Source: Salticus scenicus (lineage: Eukaryota; Arthropoda; Arachnida; Araneae; Salticidae). From it: a stretch of 64,000 nucleotides of DNA. Shown here piece after piece: positions 45,023 to 55,163 of the stretch. Within the stretch, counting starts at the first letter, position 1. Each line of letters begins with the position of its first letter. Below the pieces are notes generated by a model. The model was not told the origin of the DNA and did not search any database. It saw only the letters and a program-made list of their open reading frames with translations. The DNA is taken from NCBI GenBank assembly GCA_963930645.1, contig OZ005656.1:191284979-191348978 (forward strand). The letters are read 5' to 3'. The position numbers were made by a program, and so were the translations under genes.

Positions 45023-45959
45023 GATTTTCAAGACTTTAATACTTATAGTTCTTTTATAAAGATGCAAAATAGAATTAAGTAGAATTACTTTACATTACTA
45101 TCTGTGAATTAAAATTATCTGAAGTTCATTTTAGCAACGCTAAGTTGTTTGAAATAAATTTTTGTTTCCAAAATAACATTATGACTTAAAAGAAAAAAAT
45201 CTAGTAACATGTATGGAATTTTTTATTAAATTTTCTTGTCTTTGTAAGTTTTAATTTAATATTGCGTATCCGTATCTATGACGTAGATTTTTAAATGAAA
45301 ATGAATAATTAAATTAAAAATAATAATAAATTAGATGTTAATATTTTTATTTTTAATATTTTTTAGATTAAACTTATTTATATATATATTTAAAGTTTAT
45401 ATCAATTAAATAGTTTATTTTCTATTTTTATTTTACGAATTGTAATAGTTTAACTTCGACTTTTAATGAATAAACATTTTAAATTAGTTAACGTACTTTA
45501 TTATTATTTATATTATTATAATTTTTCTTTTATGTAAATGAATTTTTTTAATCTGTAGATAAATAGTAATTTTCTTCTAAGTTTTATTTACCTTCCTATT
45601 AATTTTTGGCGCCACGCGTGTTTCAATAAAATCCATTCAAATGCCTTAATGTGATAATCCTGTAATAAATGAAAATGAAGTAAATTTTAAACAAATTTTT
45701 TCAACGAATTTTCTGTGATTAATTTTTAGTAATGTAATTTTTTTAGTTTTATGTCATATTTTACACTGTCAGCCACGTTGACGCGGCCTAAACAGAAAGT
45801 TCAGTGTCAGCCACAGATGGCTGACATGGCATTCAACGGGTTAAATATATCTTGCATTCGTGTTTAATTGGTTTCATTCTGCATAGGAAAATCGGGCTAT
45901 TCGCTTTTTTTTTTAACTATATTCTTACAGATAGACTTAAATTTGACTATTTTTAACAT

Positions 45960-46645
45960 TTTCCAACAAGGTTGAAAAGTGTTAATGACTTTGGCTGTCT
46001 GTCTGTCTGTCTGCTATCTAACTCAATTAAATATTCATAGAATTTCTTGAAACTGATAAATGTTATTTCGGTTCACTATTGGATGTTCTCTGTTGAAATT
46101 CGAGTAAATACTTCTGCTATTTTGTGTACAGGGACACCAGAATGTACTCCAAAGCATGCGTTCTATGAGAGGTATTTCTATAAACCAAATTTTATTAACT
46201 TTATTTTGCACAAATCTTAATGAAATTGAAATATGTTATTCAGACGCACAAAATAATGCTTTCTATAGAATATAGTTATGATTAGCATTAGATTTGCAGG
46301 GCCACACAAAAATATTCAGTTATATTATGGACTATTATTGGAAATTTGCTGGAATTGCATTTTCGTTTATATTAAAAGTTTTTAACACTGCGAATATGAT
46401 TTAAATTTGTGCATCTGTCTGTCCAACTGTCCATCTTTTTATCTGTCCATCTGCCCGCCTCCAGCGACCTTAAATATTTTAAGAATTCTTAAAAATTTAT
46501 GTATACTATTCAAGTTTACTATAGAATATTTCCCATTTAGATGGGCATTAAAAGTTCTGTACAACTGGTTTGTGTAAAGAAACACCCAAAAGAATTCCAA
46601 TGCATTGTGTTTTAGGACAGATATTTTTATAAATCAAATTTAACC
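45960..46645 (+). repeat. Two diverged modules of about 450 bp with CTGTCTGTC starts
   Basis: Modules starting at about 45990 and 46410 both run CTGTCTGTC, AATTTCTTGAAA or AATTCTTAAAAA, a GTTCACTATTGG or GTTTACTATAGA segment, AATTC, a CCAAA-GCAT or CCAAT-GCAT segment, and a TTTTATAAA-CAAATTT end. The plan recalls the internal modules of the hairpin-ended elements, but no hairpin end was found here. Confidence 0.5.
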
Positions 46646-47051
46646 CCTTCGTTCTCGTTCCCGTGAAAACGACGGGGCGAGTTTCGCTCTCTATTTGTCG
46701 TGCCCGTGATATTTCCAGGCTGGAGTGTTCAGAAGTTACGCACAAAAAGATTTAAAAACAATCCATTTCGGATAGCCGGAATTTTTTTTATTTCTTATTT
46801 TACATTCTGTATGGAAATAACAGACTATTATGTAATTGGAGATAGTTAGGTTTATTTTAACCCTTTCATTCAAAATTTTTTCCATCCATAAAACAATAAA
46901 TCTTATATTTAGTCATAAATTTATTTCCAAGGTAATATATATAAATACTTTTTATAAAATAGGAGTAATAGCAAAGTACGAATTCATATAGCTAACAAAA
47001 TAACTGAGAGGATTTTTTTTTTTTTTTTTTTTCCGACTGAATGAAAATAAT

Positions 47052-47123
47052 GCCTGGACCGGGAGTCGAACCCCGGATCTTTGACTTACAAGGTCAAGGC
47101 TCTACAAACTGAGCTATCCAGGC
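47052..47123 (-). tRNA. tRNA-Thr(TGT)-like, inverted unit
   Basis: The 72-nt minus-strand copy folds with a perfect acceptor (GCCTGGA/TCCAGGC), D stem GCTC/GAGC, anticodon stem TTGAC/GTCAA and loop CTTGTAA (anticodon TGT). The D loop has TTTGTA in place of TTGGTA. It has the same G-G mismatch in the T stem as the others. Possibly a SINE head or pseudo-tRNA. Confidence 0.5.
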
Positions 47124-47343
47124 TGATAACCGGACAGCATGACTCACTCAGACAACCTTTTTGGCAGAAACATCTGGTCTATCATTTAGATAGCTCAACA
47201 GAAATAAGCCGCAAGGTAAAGGAAAACACCATTAAATAATGGGAGAAAGAAATACAATTTTTTATTAAAATCACAATGAACTGATTGGAAGAAAATCATA
47301 TTTAATGAAACTTTTTTTATTTTTCCGACTGAGTGAAAGATAA

Positions 47344-47366
47344 GGGGTTCGATTCCCGGTCCAGGC
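47344..47366 (+). tRNA. 3' fragment of the tRNA-like unit
   Basis: Only GGGGTTCGATTCCCGGTCCA plus GGC remains, directly after the inversion junction. It lies 292 bp before the matching end of the next unit, in register with the array. Confidence 0.6.
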
Positions 47367-47586
47367 ATTATTTTCACTCAGTCGGAAAAATAAAAAAAAT
47401 TTCATTAAATATGATTTTCTTCCAATCAGTTGATTGTGATTTTCATAAAAAATTGTATTTCTTTCTCCCATTATTTAATGGTGTTTTCCTTTACCTTGCG
47501 GCTTATTTCTGTTGAGCTATCTAAATGATAGACCAGATGTTTCTGCCAAAAAGGTTGTCTGGGTGAGTAATGCTGTCCGGTTGTCA

Positions 47587-47658
47587 GCCTGGATAGCTCA
47601 ATTTGTAGAGCCTTGACCTTGTAAGTCAAAGATCCGGGGTTCGACTCCCGGTCCAGGC
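47587..47658 (+). tRNA. tRNA-Thr(TGT)-like, plus unit 1
   Basis: The cloverleaf is as in the other units, with the B box GGTTCGACTCC intact. The D loop reads TTTGTA, losing one of the two conserved Gs. TTTT follows 6 nt downstream, a possible Pol III stop. Confidence 0.5.
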
Positions 47659-47876
47659 ATTATTTTCACTCAGTCGGAAAAAAAAAAAATTTTATTAAAT
47701 ATGATTTTCTTCCAATCAGTTGATTGTGATTTTAATAAAAAATTGTATTTCTTTCTCCCATTATTTAATGGTGTTTTCCTTTACCTTGCGGCTTATTTCT
47801 GTTGAGCTATCTAAATGATAGACCAGATGTTCCTGCCAAAAAGGTTGTCTGAGTGAGTAATGCTGTCCGGTTGTCA

Positions 47877-47948
47877 GCCTGGATAGCTCAATTGGTAGAT
47901 CCTTGACCTTAAAAGTCAAAGATCCGGGGTTTGACACTCGGTCCAGCC
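47877..47948 (+). tRNA. tRNA-like pseudogene, plus unit 2
   Basis: Degenerate: the anticodon loop is CTTAAAA (would be TAA), the T loop reads TTTGACA and the acceptor 3' strand ends CAGCC. It is unlikely to be functional. Confidence 0.5.
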
Positions 47949-48168
47949 ATTATTTTCACTCAGTCGGCAAAATAAAAAAAATTTCATTAAATATGATTTT
48001 CTTCCAATCAGTTGATTGTGATTTTAATAAAAAATTGTATTTCTTTCTCTCATTATTTAATGGTGTTTTCCTTTACCTTGCGGCTTATTTCTGTTGAGCT
48101 ATCTAAATGATACGCCAGATGTTTCTGCCAAAAAGGTTGTCTGGGTGAGTAATGCTGTCCGGTTGTCA

Positions 48169-48240
48169 GCCTGGATAGCTCAATTGGTAGAGCCTTGACC
48201 TTGTAAGTCAAAGATCCGGGGTTCGACTCTCGGTCCAGGC
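48169..48240 (+). tRNA. tRNA-Thr(TGT)-like, plus unit 3 (best preserved)
   Basis: The A box TAGCTCAATTGG and B box GGTTCGACTC are complete, and D loop AATTGGTA keeps both Gs. The acceptor, D and anticodon stems are perfect. The T stem is CGGGG/CTCGG with a G-T pair and one G-G mismatch. A TTTT run lies a few bases downstream. It is a candidate real tRNA gene, though the repeat context favours a SINE-type or pseudo-tRNA. Confidence 0.55.
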
Positions 48241-48460
48241 ATTATTTTCACTCAGTCGGAAAAAAAAAAAAAATTTCATTAAATATGATTTTCTTCCCAT
48301 CAATTGATTGTGATTTTAATAAAAAATTGCATTTCTTTCTCCCATTATTTAATGGTGTTTTCCTTTACCTTGCGGCTTATTTCTGTTGAGCTATCTAAAT
48401 GATAGACCAGATGTTTCTGCCAAAAAGGTTGTCTGAGTGAGTAATGCTGTCGGGTTGTCA

Positions 48461-48532
48461 GCCTGGATAGCTCAATTTGTGGAGCCTTGACCTTGTAAGA
48501 CAAAGATCCGGGGTTCGACTCCCGGTCCAGTC
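48461..48532 (+). tRNA. tRNA-Thr(TGT)-like, plus unit 4 (degraded)
   Basis: The anticodon stem is broken by GACAA in place of GTCAA, the acceptor ends TCCAGTC with one mismatch, and the D loop reads TTTGTG. Probably non-functional. Confidence 0.45.
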
Positions 48533-48749
48533 AATATTTTCACTCAGTCGGAAAAAAAAAAAATTCATTAAATATGATTTTCTTCCAATCAGTTGATTGT
48601 GATTTTAATAAAAAATTGTATTTTTTTCTCTCATTATTTAATGGTGTTTTCCTTTACCTTGCGGCTTATTTCTGTTGAGCTATCTAAATGATAGACCAGA
48701 TGATTCTGCCAAAAAGGTTGTCTGAGTGAGTAATGCTGTCCGGTTGTCA

Positions 48750-48821
48750 GCCTGGATAGCTCAATTGGTAGAGCCTTGACCTTGTAAGTCAAAGATCCGG
48801 AGTTCGACTCTCGGTCCAGGC
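48750..48821 (+). tRNA. tRNA-Thr(TGT)-like, plus unit 5
   Basis: The acceptor, D (with TTGGTA loop) and anticodon stems are perfect. The T stem is CGGAG/CTCGG, where an A-T pair replaces the G-C pair of other units. This two-sided change keeps pairing. With unit 3 it is the best candidate for a functional gene. Confidence 0.55.
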
Positions 48822-49039
48822 ATTATTTTCACTCAGTCGGAAAAATAAAAAAATTTCATTAAATATGATTTCTTCCAATCAGTTGATTGTGATTTTAATA
48901 AAAAATTTTATTTCTTTTTCCCATTATTTAATGGTGTTTTCCTTTACCTTGCGGCTTATTTCTGTTGAGCTATCTAAATGATAGACCAGATGTTTCTGCC
49001 AAAAAGGTTGTCTGAGTGAGTAATGCTGTCCGGTTGTCA

Positions 49040-49111
49040 GCCTGGATAGCTCAATTTGTTGAGCATTGACCTTGTAAGTCAAAGATCCGGGGTTCGACTC
49101 CCGGTCCAGGC
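49040..49111 (+). tRNA. tRNA-Thr(TGT)-like, plus unit 6
   Basis: The acceptor and anticodon stems are intact and the T loop is normal. The D arm reads GCTC-AATTTGTT-GAGC with a changed loop, and position 26 is A. It is followed by TATTTTCACTCAGTCGG, then the array's right edge. Confidence 0.45.
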
Positions 49112-49219
49112 ATTATTTTCACTCAGTCGGAAAAATATAAAAAATTTCATTAAATATGATTGTCTTCCAATCAGTTGATTGTGATTTTAATAATAAAAAA
49201 AATAATAATAACTGAGAGG

Positions 49220-49719
49220 TGTTTATTTATCTCAAATATACTTACTGATGCCATTTAAAATAATAACTTTTCAATAAATAAAAATATCAAGATTTTGGAA
49301 GAAATACATATTGCGATTAATTAAAATACAAATTATAAATAATAAAAAATTAAATTAAAAATATTTCAAAAAGTTATTATACTTATCCCTTTATATCCTA
49401 AATTACCTTATTTTTGGAAAAATAGTTTGAAGCTTTTATTATATTTCTTTGCTGCATGAGAAACATCTCATATTAAATTTAGCTTAAACTATAGCTTAAC
49501 TACAGGGAAAGCTTAAACTATAGGGACTTTGAAGTTCCAGTGAAATCCTGTAGTAAATTTAGGCTATATTGAGGAATCTTGTTTTAATGGGACTCAAAAG
49601 TCCCGGTGGGATACAACGGGTTAAACTGTCAGCACAATGCAATTTCAAATATTTCTAAGTCTTATTTTGTAATTTTAGCTCAATTAGCCATTTGAATGTA
49701 CGCTGTCTTGTTCTCCGTG

Positions 49720-49750
<31 letters not shown>

Positions 49751-50470
49751 TTGTGTGTGTGTGTACATTATGTAATCACAATCACAAAGTGATTCGGATT
49801 CTAATTTTAGTATAAATGCATCTGAGAGTGATTCGAAAATAAATGAAATTTATGAAAGTTGGGTTAGCGAATCTGAGAACAGCATATTATACGTATAGTG
49901 TTGTGTTGTACGTAAAATTCTTTACATAAAATTATGTCTTAATGTTTAAAATAAATATCTTTTATTTTTTATATTTATTGGAAAACCAACATTCAGTAAT
50001 AATGACCCTGATTGTTGGTTTTTCTGCAAAATAAAATTTTCTTAATTTCAAGCTAAAAAAAAATTCCAAAAATTAAAAATGATTACATATATTGTTCATA
50101 TATTTTATATTATACAATTTTTTTGAATAAAAAAAATATATTTCTACATTTAGTCTATTTGTACGAATTTTAATCCTTGATTGTGTGATAAAGTAGGCAA
50201 AGAACATTGAAAGTTATACCATACAAGAAATACGTACAGTTGGAAAATGTTAATAATCAATGCGTACCGGATGATTTTTCATCCTTGTTGCATATTACAT
50301 TTAATCAATACCGCGAGAATATTGTACGCTTTCATTATTCGGATTTTTATTTTAGTTTTTAGTTAAATCTTTCATTTCTTCCTGTGAAATGTTTGAAAAG
50401 GTTTTCATATGCACACACATTTATATAAATATATATTATTTATTTCTAATCGTTTATCAGAGTGTAGCAT
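49220..50470. other. Non-coding stretch right of the tRNA array
   Basis: It includes a duplicated AGCTTAAACTATAG at about 49480-49525, a TTA microsatellite at about 49720-49750 and a (GT)n run. No gene was seen. Confidence 0.45.
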
Positions 50471-50472
50471 TT

Positions 50473-50994
50473 TTAACCCTTTGAAGCAGATTTCTCATCA
50501 AACATAATTTTTACACTTTTTTGGTAGTTTTAAGTTATTTTAGATCTAAATAAGTCGAAAATGTTATATTTAAAATTTAATAAATTTTGGTTGTAAAATA
50601 TACAGTGGGGCACCGGTGTCCCTTTCTGCGTTAAAGGTAAATTCATCATGGGACACGGGCGTCCCATGAATAAATATTTTTACAAATTGCACTTATTTAC
50701 AATTACTTAGATATAGGAGTAGCAATAATTCATTACTGATCTTATTTAAATAATCAAATTTAATTGGAAATAAATTTTTGAAATTGGATGATAAAATTTT
50801 TTCAAACTACTTTTATTTAACATTTTTACTTTAGTAAAAAATTTACTCTGATAATCTAATAGATTTTTTATAGTAACTATTAGACTCTCTTTTATAATAA
50901 AAAACTATCATATAATAATAATATTTGTAATAAGAGCGTCAAAAAATAAATAAACAAAAGGGACAGCGGTGTCCCATCTGCGTCAAAGAGTTAA
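50473..50994. mobile_element. piggyBac-like MITE
   Basis: A TTAA at each boundary, with inverted ends TTAACCCTTTGAAGCAGA and, reverse-complemented, TTAACTCTTTGACGCAGATG. The interior repeats the terminal motif (CACCGGTGTCCCTTTCTGCG at about 50617, GGACACGGGCGTCCCATG at about 50652, GGACAGCGGTGTCCCATCTG near the right end). TTAA target and CCCTTT-type ends fit piggyBac. No transposase. Confidence 0.7.
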
Positions 50995-50999
50995 TGAGA

Positions 51000-52230
51000 A
51001 AATTATTAACATGACAAAACATTGAACAAAAATATGAATGACTTTTTTTCAATATGCTCAGTTACTTTTATATTAAATCCCATTAAAACAAGCAAAATCT
51101 CATATAATCACTTAGTTAACTTAAACTTGACATTCCCGTAAAAATCTCATACGAAAAGGCACTTCATCTAAGCTTTAGTCTTGGTTCAGTAAACAGAGAG
51201 AACGAGGAGGCACATATTATAACACAACGAGCGATAGCAAAGGAATTGGCTGAAATACAAAGCAGAAAAAAGAAGAACTCATAACAGGATTTGCATTTAA
51301 ATTAGCTAACACTGAAAATACTTTCGTTTAATCTTTATGTTAATGTTATTCATTGCTGAGTGTATTATGCAACAGTTTTACGCTATAAAACTCTTCTCTC
51401 TTCCTATAACGCTATAGGAAAATTGTTTAGTAATATTGATATATATTTCATAACACTCTCAGGCATATTGCTTCAGGAGAGAATTTCTACAAACAGATTA
51501 ACCTATTGCCTCATTTTAGTGAAATTTCCTTCATTTTATATTTGATCTAATTTTCAATATGCAAAATGGGGGATTGTAATAGATGATCCTTGTAAGATTC
51601 GCTTTTCGATAATTTGTAATAAATCTAAGAGTTAATTCTATCTTTTCTCTTTCATTTCTTAGTAAGGAGATTAATAAGTTTAATTTAATTCAAATCACTA
51701 AAAAAAAAAAAAGATAGATTATTTAAAAATAATTCAATGTAAATAAGGAAAATTTAAATTTATTGATTTGAAACTGATAACTTAAAAGGCAGTCACTATA
51801 AATGGAGCCTTGCTTCAGGCTTAGTATTTCTTTTCCTGAACCCTACCCTAATCGAATTTTGAAATATTGTCGTGTCTATTTTTTTTTTTTTTTTTTTTCT
51901 CGAGAATAAATTCACTCCTGTTTTCTAGGCCCCATTTTTCAACAGAAAATTCATATTTTTTAACAGAATAAAAAATTCAGATTTGAAAAAGAAACAACTT
52001 ATTATGTATATTCATTTATTTTCAATAAAATAAAATACATAAATAAATAAATAAAAGATAATTTTGTTATTAAAGATTTGAAGGGCCCCCATTGAACTCT
52101 CGCAGCTGTTGTGCTATAAAGAAAAGTTTCTAAAACCCGAGAGTTTAAAAGAGCTGCAGCAAAAAACTTATCTTTTCTTTTTTCTGTTTTTTCGTTTCTC
52201 CTTAATTTTTGTACACCATAGTAATAAAGT
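51000..52230. other. Non-coding stretch without recognised element
   Basis: AT-rich with poly(T) at about 51880-51898. The small frame at 51360 shows no known motif. An imperfect local inverted repeat CTCTCGCAGCTG...CCGAGAGTTTAAAAGAGCTG occurs at about 52098-52150. Confidence 0.5.
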
Positions 52231-52232
52231 TA

Positions 52233-52694
52233 CAGTCGGTAACAAAAGTCTCCGAACACTAGCAAAAATTCTTATGTAAAAAAGTACACTTAATACAGTT
52301 TTGTTAAATAAATCCTTGTCGAATCCTGTTTTTAGGCTGACTAAGAACAGGATTCGACAAGGATTTATTCAGGGGTCGTACTCTCCGCCCTTTTTTCAGG
52401 ACACTCTGAGGAATGATTTTTTATTTTATTTTTTTTTTTTTTAATTTATAGCTACCACTAATTTTATGCAACAATTTCTACCCTGTATAATCGTGGCACA
52501 TTACTATAAATATATCCAGAAGTTTTTCTGCATAAAATTCGTGGTGGCGAGAACGGCAGTTATTTCTAATCTTTGTGAGTGTCCTGAAAAGAGGGCGGAG
52601 AGTACGACCCCTGTTTATTTAACAAAACTGTATTAAGTGTACATTTTTTATATAGGAATTTTTGCTAGTATTCGGAGACTTTTGTTACCGACTG
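52233..52694. mobile_element. CAGTCGGTAAC palindromic MITE, copy 5, with nested insert
   Basis: The ends are the family's CAGTCGGTAACAAAAGTCTC and its complement, bounded by TA. The palindrome is interrupted in its right arm by a 244-bp element (52370-52613). Taking out the insert and one TTTATT restores a normal copy of about 212 bp. Confidence 0.9.
52370..52613. mobile_element. CAGGGGTCG-ended MITE nested in copy 5
   Basis: The 244-bp insert has 37-bp inverted ends that differ at one position, beginning CAGGGGTCGTACTCTCCGCC. The host MITE supplies the empty-site sequence and shows that TTTATT (6 bp) was duplicated. CAGGGG ends recall hAT elements, but hAT normally duplicates 8 bp, so the family is unresolved. 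Confidence 0.85.
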
Positions 52695-52794
52695 TACGTT
52701 ACAATTATCAAAATCGACAACTTTAGCTGAATCAGATTAGGCTATTTTTGTTTAACTGTAATAAAATGAAATGTCAAAAGTGAGTGACTGGGTT

Positions 52795-53035
52795 TTGTGC
52801 TATATGGGCAATTGGTGACTATCTGAGGCACTCCCACTGAGGGTGGTCAGATACATGCCATCACAATTTCGGTTATCCACGGAGAGGATAGTTCCGCTGC
52901 TCCACCCCTAGAGGTATAATTTGGATTGAACGTGGGCGATATTTCGGCCCCGACAGATTTTACGTGCATCATTCACCAGTTAATGTGCACGGTCTTTGGT
53001 CGGCTCGAGTGTCTTATCCAAAATCTTCCCGTTTA
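52795..53035 (-). mobile_element. SINE family 1, minus strand
   Basis: Reverse-complemented it contains GCCGACCAAAGACCGTGCAC, AACTGGTGAATGATGCACG, ATCCAAATTATACCTCTAGG, GTGGAGCAGCGG, AAATTGTGATGGCATGTATC and a CAATTGCCCATATAGC end, in the family order. The head is partly preserved (CTCGAGCCGACC). Confidence 0.75.
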
Positions 53036-54015
53036 TGAACGTTTTACCGGTAAAATATTATGTGAAAAACACTTTTACGGCAAAAATTATATCTCGTTTT
53101 AACATAAAATGTAAATTTTTACTCATATAATCTAATATACTGCGATACATCAAAAATCTGATCTGAAAATATTTCAAATGAATGTTTTCTTCTAATTTTG
53201 CGCCAAGTTATGTAAAAGTAGTTTAAATAATAGGATTTATTTTGAGCTTTATTCTAGAATAATATCTAGCAATATTTGTGCAATGAATTTTAATGGATGC
53301 TAAACTCAAAACTAACAATAAAAAAAAGTTAAAGTTGAAACAATGAAACAGTGTTAAAAATGTTGTATTTTAATATTTTGAATGGTCCCTATAGGAAGCC
53401 ATGATGTTACAAATGTGAGTGACATGCATGATTAAAAGGGTACTTTTAATCATAATGTTTGCCATAATGCGCTGTTTAAAAAAAAAAAAAAAAAAAAAAA
53501 TGGGCATAAGAACATTAGCCTAGTTAATAGATCATATTTAAAGGTATGAAATTAATCGTGTAGACTTTTTTGCATTCGTTCAGATTATATATATATTATA
53601 CTTTAACAGATTTATTAGAAATTACGGAATAGTAAGTTATTATTATCATTATTATTATTATTATTATTATTATTACTGGCCGAAATGTTTGTAAGTTAAT
53701 CATGGTATTTCTATCATCTATGATAAAATGGATATAAAGTATGAATCAGTGAAAGCATTATCTTGCAGATGCATTTTGACAGAGTAAAATAGTTAATAAA
53801 AAGTAAAATTTATTTCATGTTTATAATAAAATACATTATTTTATTTAAATCTCTAAATTTTCATCTGATCTAAAAATTTTAAAATAAAGGAAGAGGAGTG
53901 TTCCTTGATTTGGTTTGAAGATTATAACAATTGTTTAATAAGAGTTTTTAGAAGGGTGAAATGCTGAACTTACTGGATAGTTAGATTATATAGGCTAAAA
54001 AAATGCATCTGTCAT
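53036..54015. other. Non-coding stretch without recognised element
   Basis: AT-rich with a poly(A) tract at about 53478-53500 and a TTA microsatellite at about 53638-53674. No gene was seen. Confidence 0.5.
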
Positions 54016-54019
54016 TATG

Positions 54020-54245
54020 GTGGTTAAGAGTTCGATTCCCGAACTTTCCAATGTAGTGCCCCCTGGTTGTCAGTCTTGCAGCACTTCGTGGCTGGGGGTC
54101 ACCAAAGAGGGAAGCAATCCCCTCCGTGGAGGATCAAAATTGTGATGGCCTGCTTCTGGACCATCCTTAAGGGATGAGTCCCAGACTGTCGCCAATTGCC
54201 CAATAGCGCAGCACTATAGAGATGTTAAACTCAACCTACTACCTA
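54020..54245 (+). mobile_element. SINE family 1 copy with residual tRNA-like head
   Basis: The B box AGAGTTCGATTCCCGAA is visible, followed by GGCTGGGGGTCACCAAAGAG, AATCCCCTCCGTGGAGGATC, GTGATGGCCTGCTTCTGGAC, CCCAGACTGTCGCCAATTGC and a GATGTTAAACTCAACC tail with CTAC repeats. Confidence 0.8.
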
Positions 54246-54566
54246 CCTACCAGCCCTTCGGGGTGTAACTCTGGAGAAACTGGATAGTAATTTAAGATTA
54301 GTGCGTTATATGGATTACAAAATTATGTAAGGATTATTTGATACAAAAATCTTCGTAATTATAAGTCTCAAAGTTATGTATCAAATCGATTTAAATTTTC
54401 TGCCTAGTCACATGGCATAAAAAAACCGCTCAAGAACAAAATGTTTGCTGAATTTGTATACGCAGGAAAAAAGTCCGCCTACAACAGCGACAACTATTTA
54501 AAGTGGATTCGAAAAAATATAAGTGGAATAAGTTAGAGAAGCCCACAAGTCCTAAATTATACACGG

Positions 54567-54597
<31 letters not shown>

Positions 54598-54784
54598 ATA
54601 CAGAGTAAATTCTCTGTTATATTACAGAAAATTTCTGACAGCAAAAATTGACAGGAAATATCAGTAAGCTACGTAAAAAAAATTGTAAACAGAAATTTTC
54701 CATAACTGAACAATACAGAAAATATTCGTACAGATTTTTTCCGTAGTAAACGTGGTTAAAAATAGCTCCTGTTAAATAAAACAC

Positions 54785-54865
54785 TCCCGCTCTATGAAAC
54801 AGATCCCGTATCGAACCACAGTCCACCGCGAAGTAGGCGAAGACTTTACCTCAAAGCCACGAAAT
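54785..54865 (-). repeat. Possible tRNA-derived SINE head, minus strand
   Basis: On the minus strand, GTGGCTTTGAGG could be an A box and TGTGGTTCGATACGG a B box, about 40 bp apart. A fragment like the family 1 tail (GTGCGACGTAAAAACC, CCATTGAGCAG) lies nearby on the plus strand at about 55050-55095. The association is uncertain. Confidence 0.35.
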
Positions 54866-55163
54866 TACGATTCACAATGTTACTTAGCACTTCCCAATCC
54901 TGCTTTGGTCCACACCAGTAACAGAAAAAATAATATGTCTTTTGACAGATTGCGATGTAATTATACAGTAATTCTATTAACATTGACATTCTGTTTTTTA
55001 GCAGAATATTTCTACGGTATATATCGCATAGTGTAATTGTCCGAAACAAGGATTGCCCATTGAGCAGAAGTAGTGCGACGTAAAAACCATCCAACCAACC
55101 ATCCGATACAAGGTTTTGAGCTATTTTCTATGGAATTTTTTACATTATTATTATTATTATTAT

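Larger units (their letters stand above)
47012..49206. repeat. Retroposed tandem array of tRNA-like units (about 290 bp each)
   Basis: The array is flanked by a 13-bp direct duplication, AATAACTGAGAGG, at 46999-47011 and 49207-49219. It contains one unit on the minus strand next to a poly(T) of about 20 nt, a head-to-head junction near 47337, then about six and a half plus-strand units with 289-292 bp spacing. Each unit has a 72-bp tRNA-like gene, CATTATTTTCACTCAGTCGG, an A-run and a spacer containing CCTTGCGGCTTATTTCTG. The small frames listed across it are repeats of the spacer. Confidence 0.85.
46858..49624. mobile_element. Possible piggyBac-like element interrupted by the tRNA array
   Basis: The left edge TTAACCCTTTCATTC and right edge ACAACGGGTTAA would be short TTAA-bounded inverted ends of the CCC(T/G)TT type common to piggyBac-like MITEs. 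The right edge is preceded by GGGACTCAAAAGTCCCGGTG. Without the inserted array (47012-49206) the element would be about 560 bp, close to the TTAA element at 50473-50994. The inverted match is short, so this is tentative. Confidence 0.35.

Noticed and set aside
47195..48097. Repeated 60-66-residue frames (…NMIFFQSVDCDF… type) over the tRNA array
   Set aside because: They are the same spacer of the tandem unit translated in each copy. Frame and length differ between units, so there is no sign of protein-coding selection.
47012..49206. CRISPR array
   Set aside because: The regular 290-bp repeats are tRNA-like units far longer than CRISPR repeats, in a eukaryotic context and with no cas genes.
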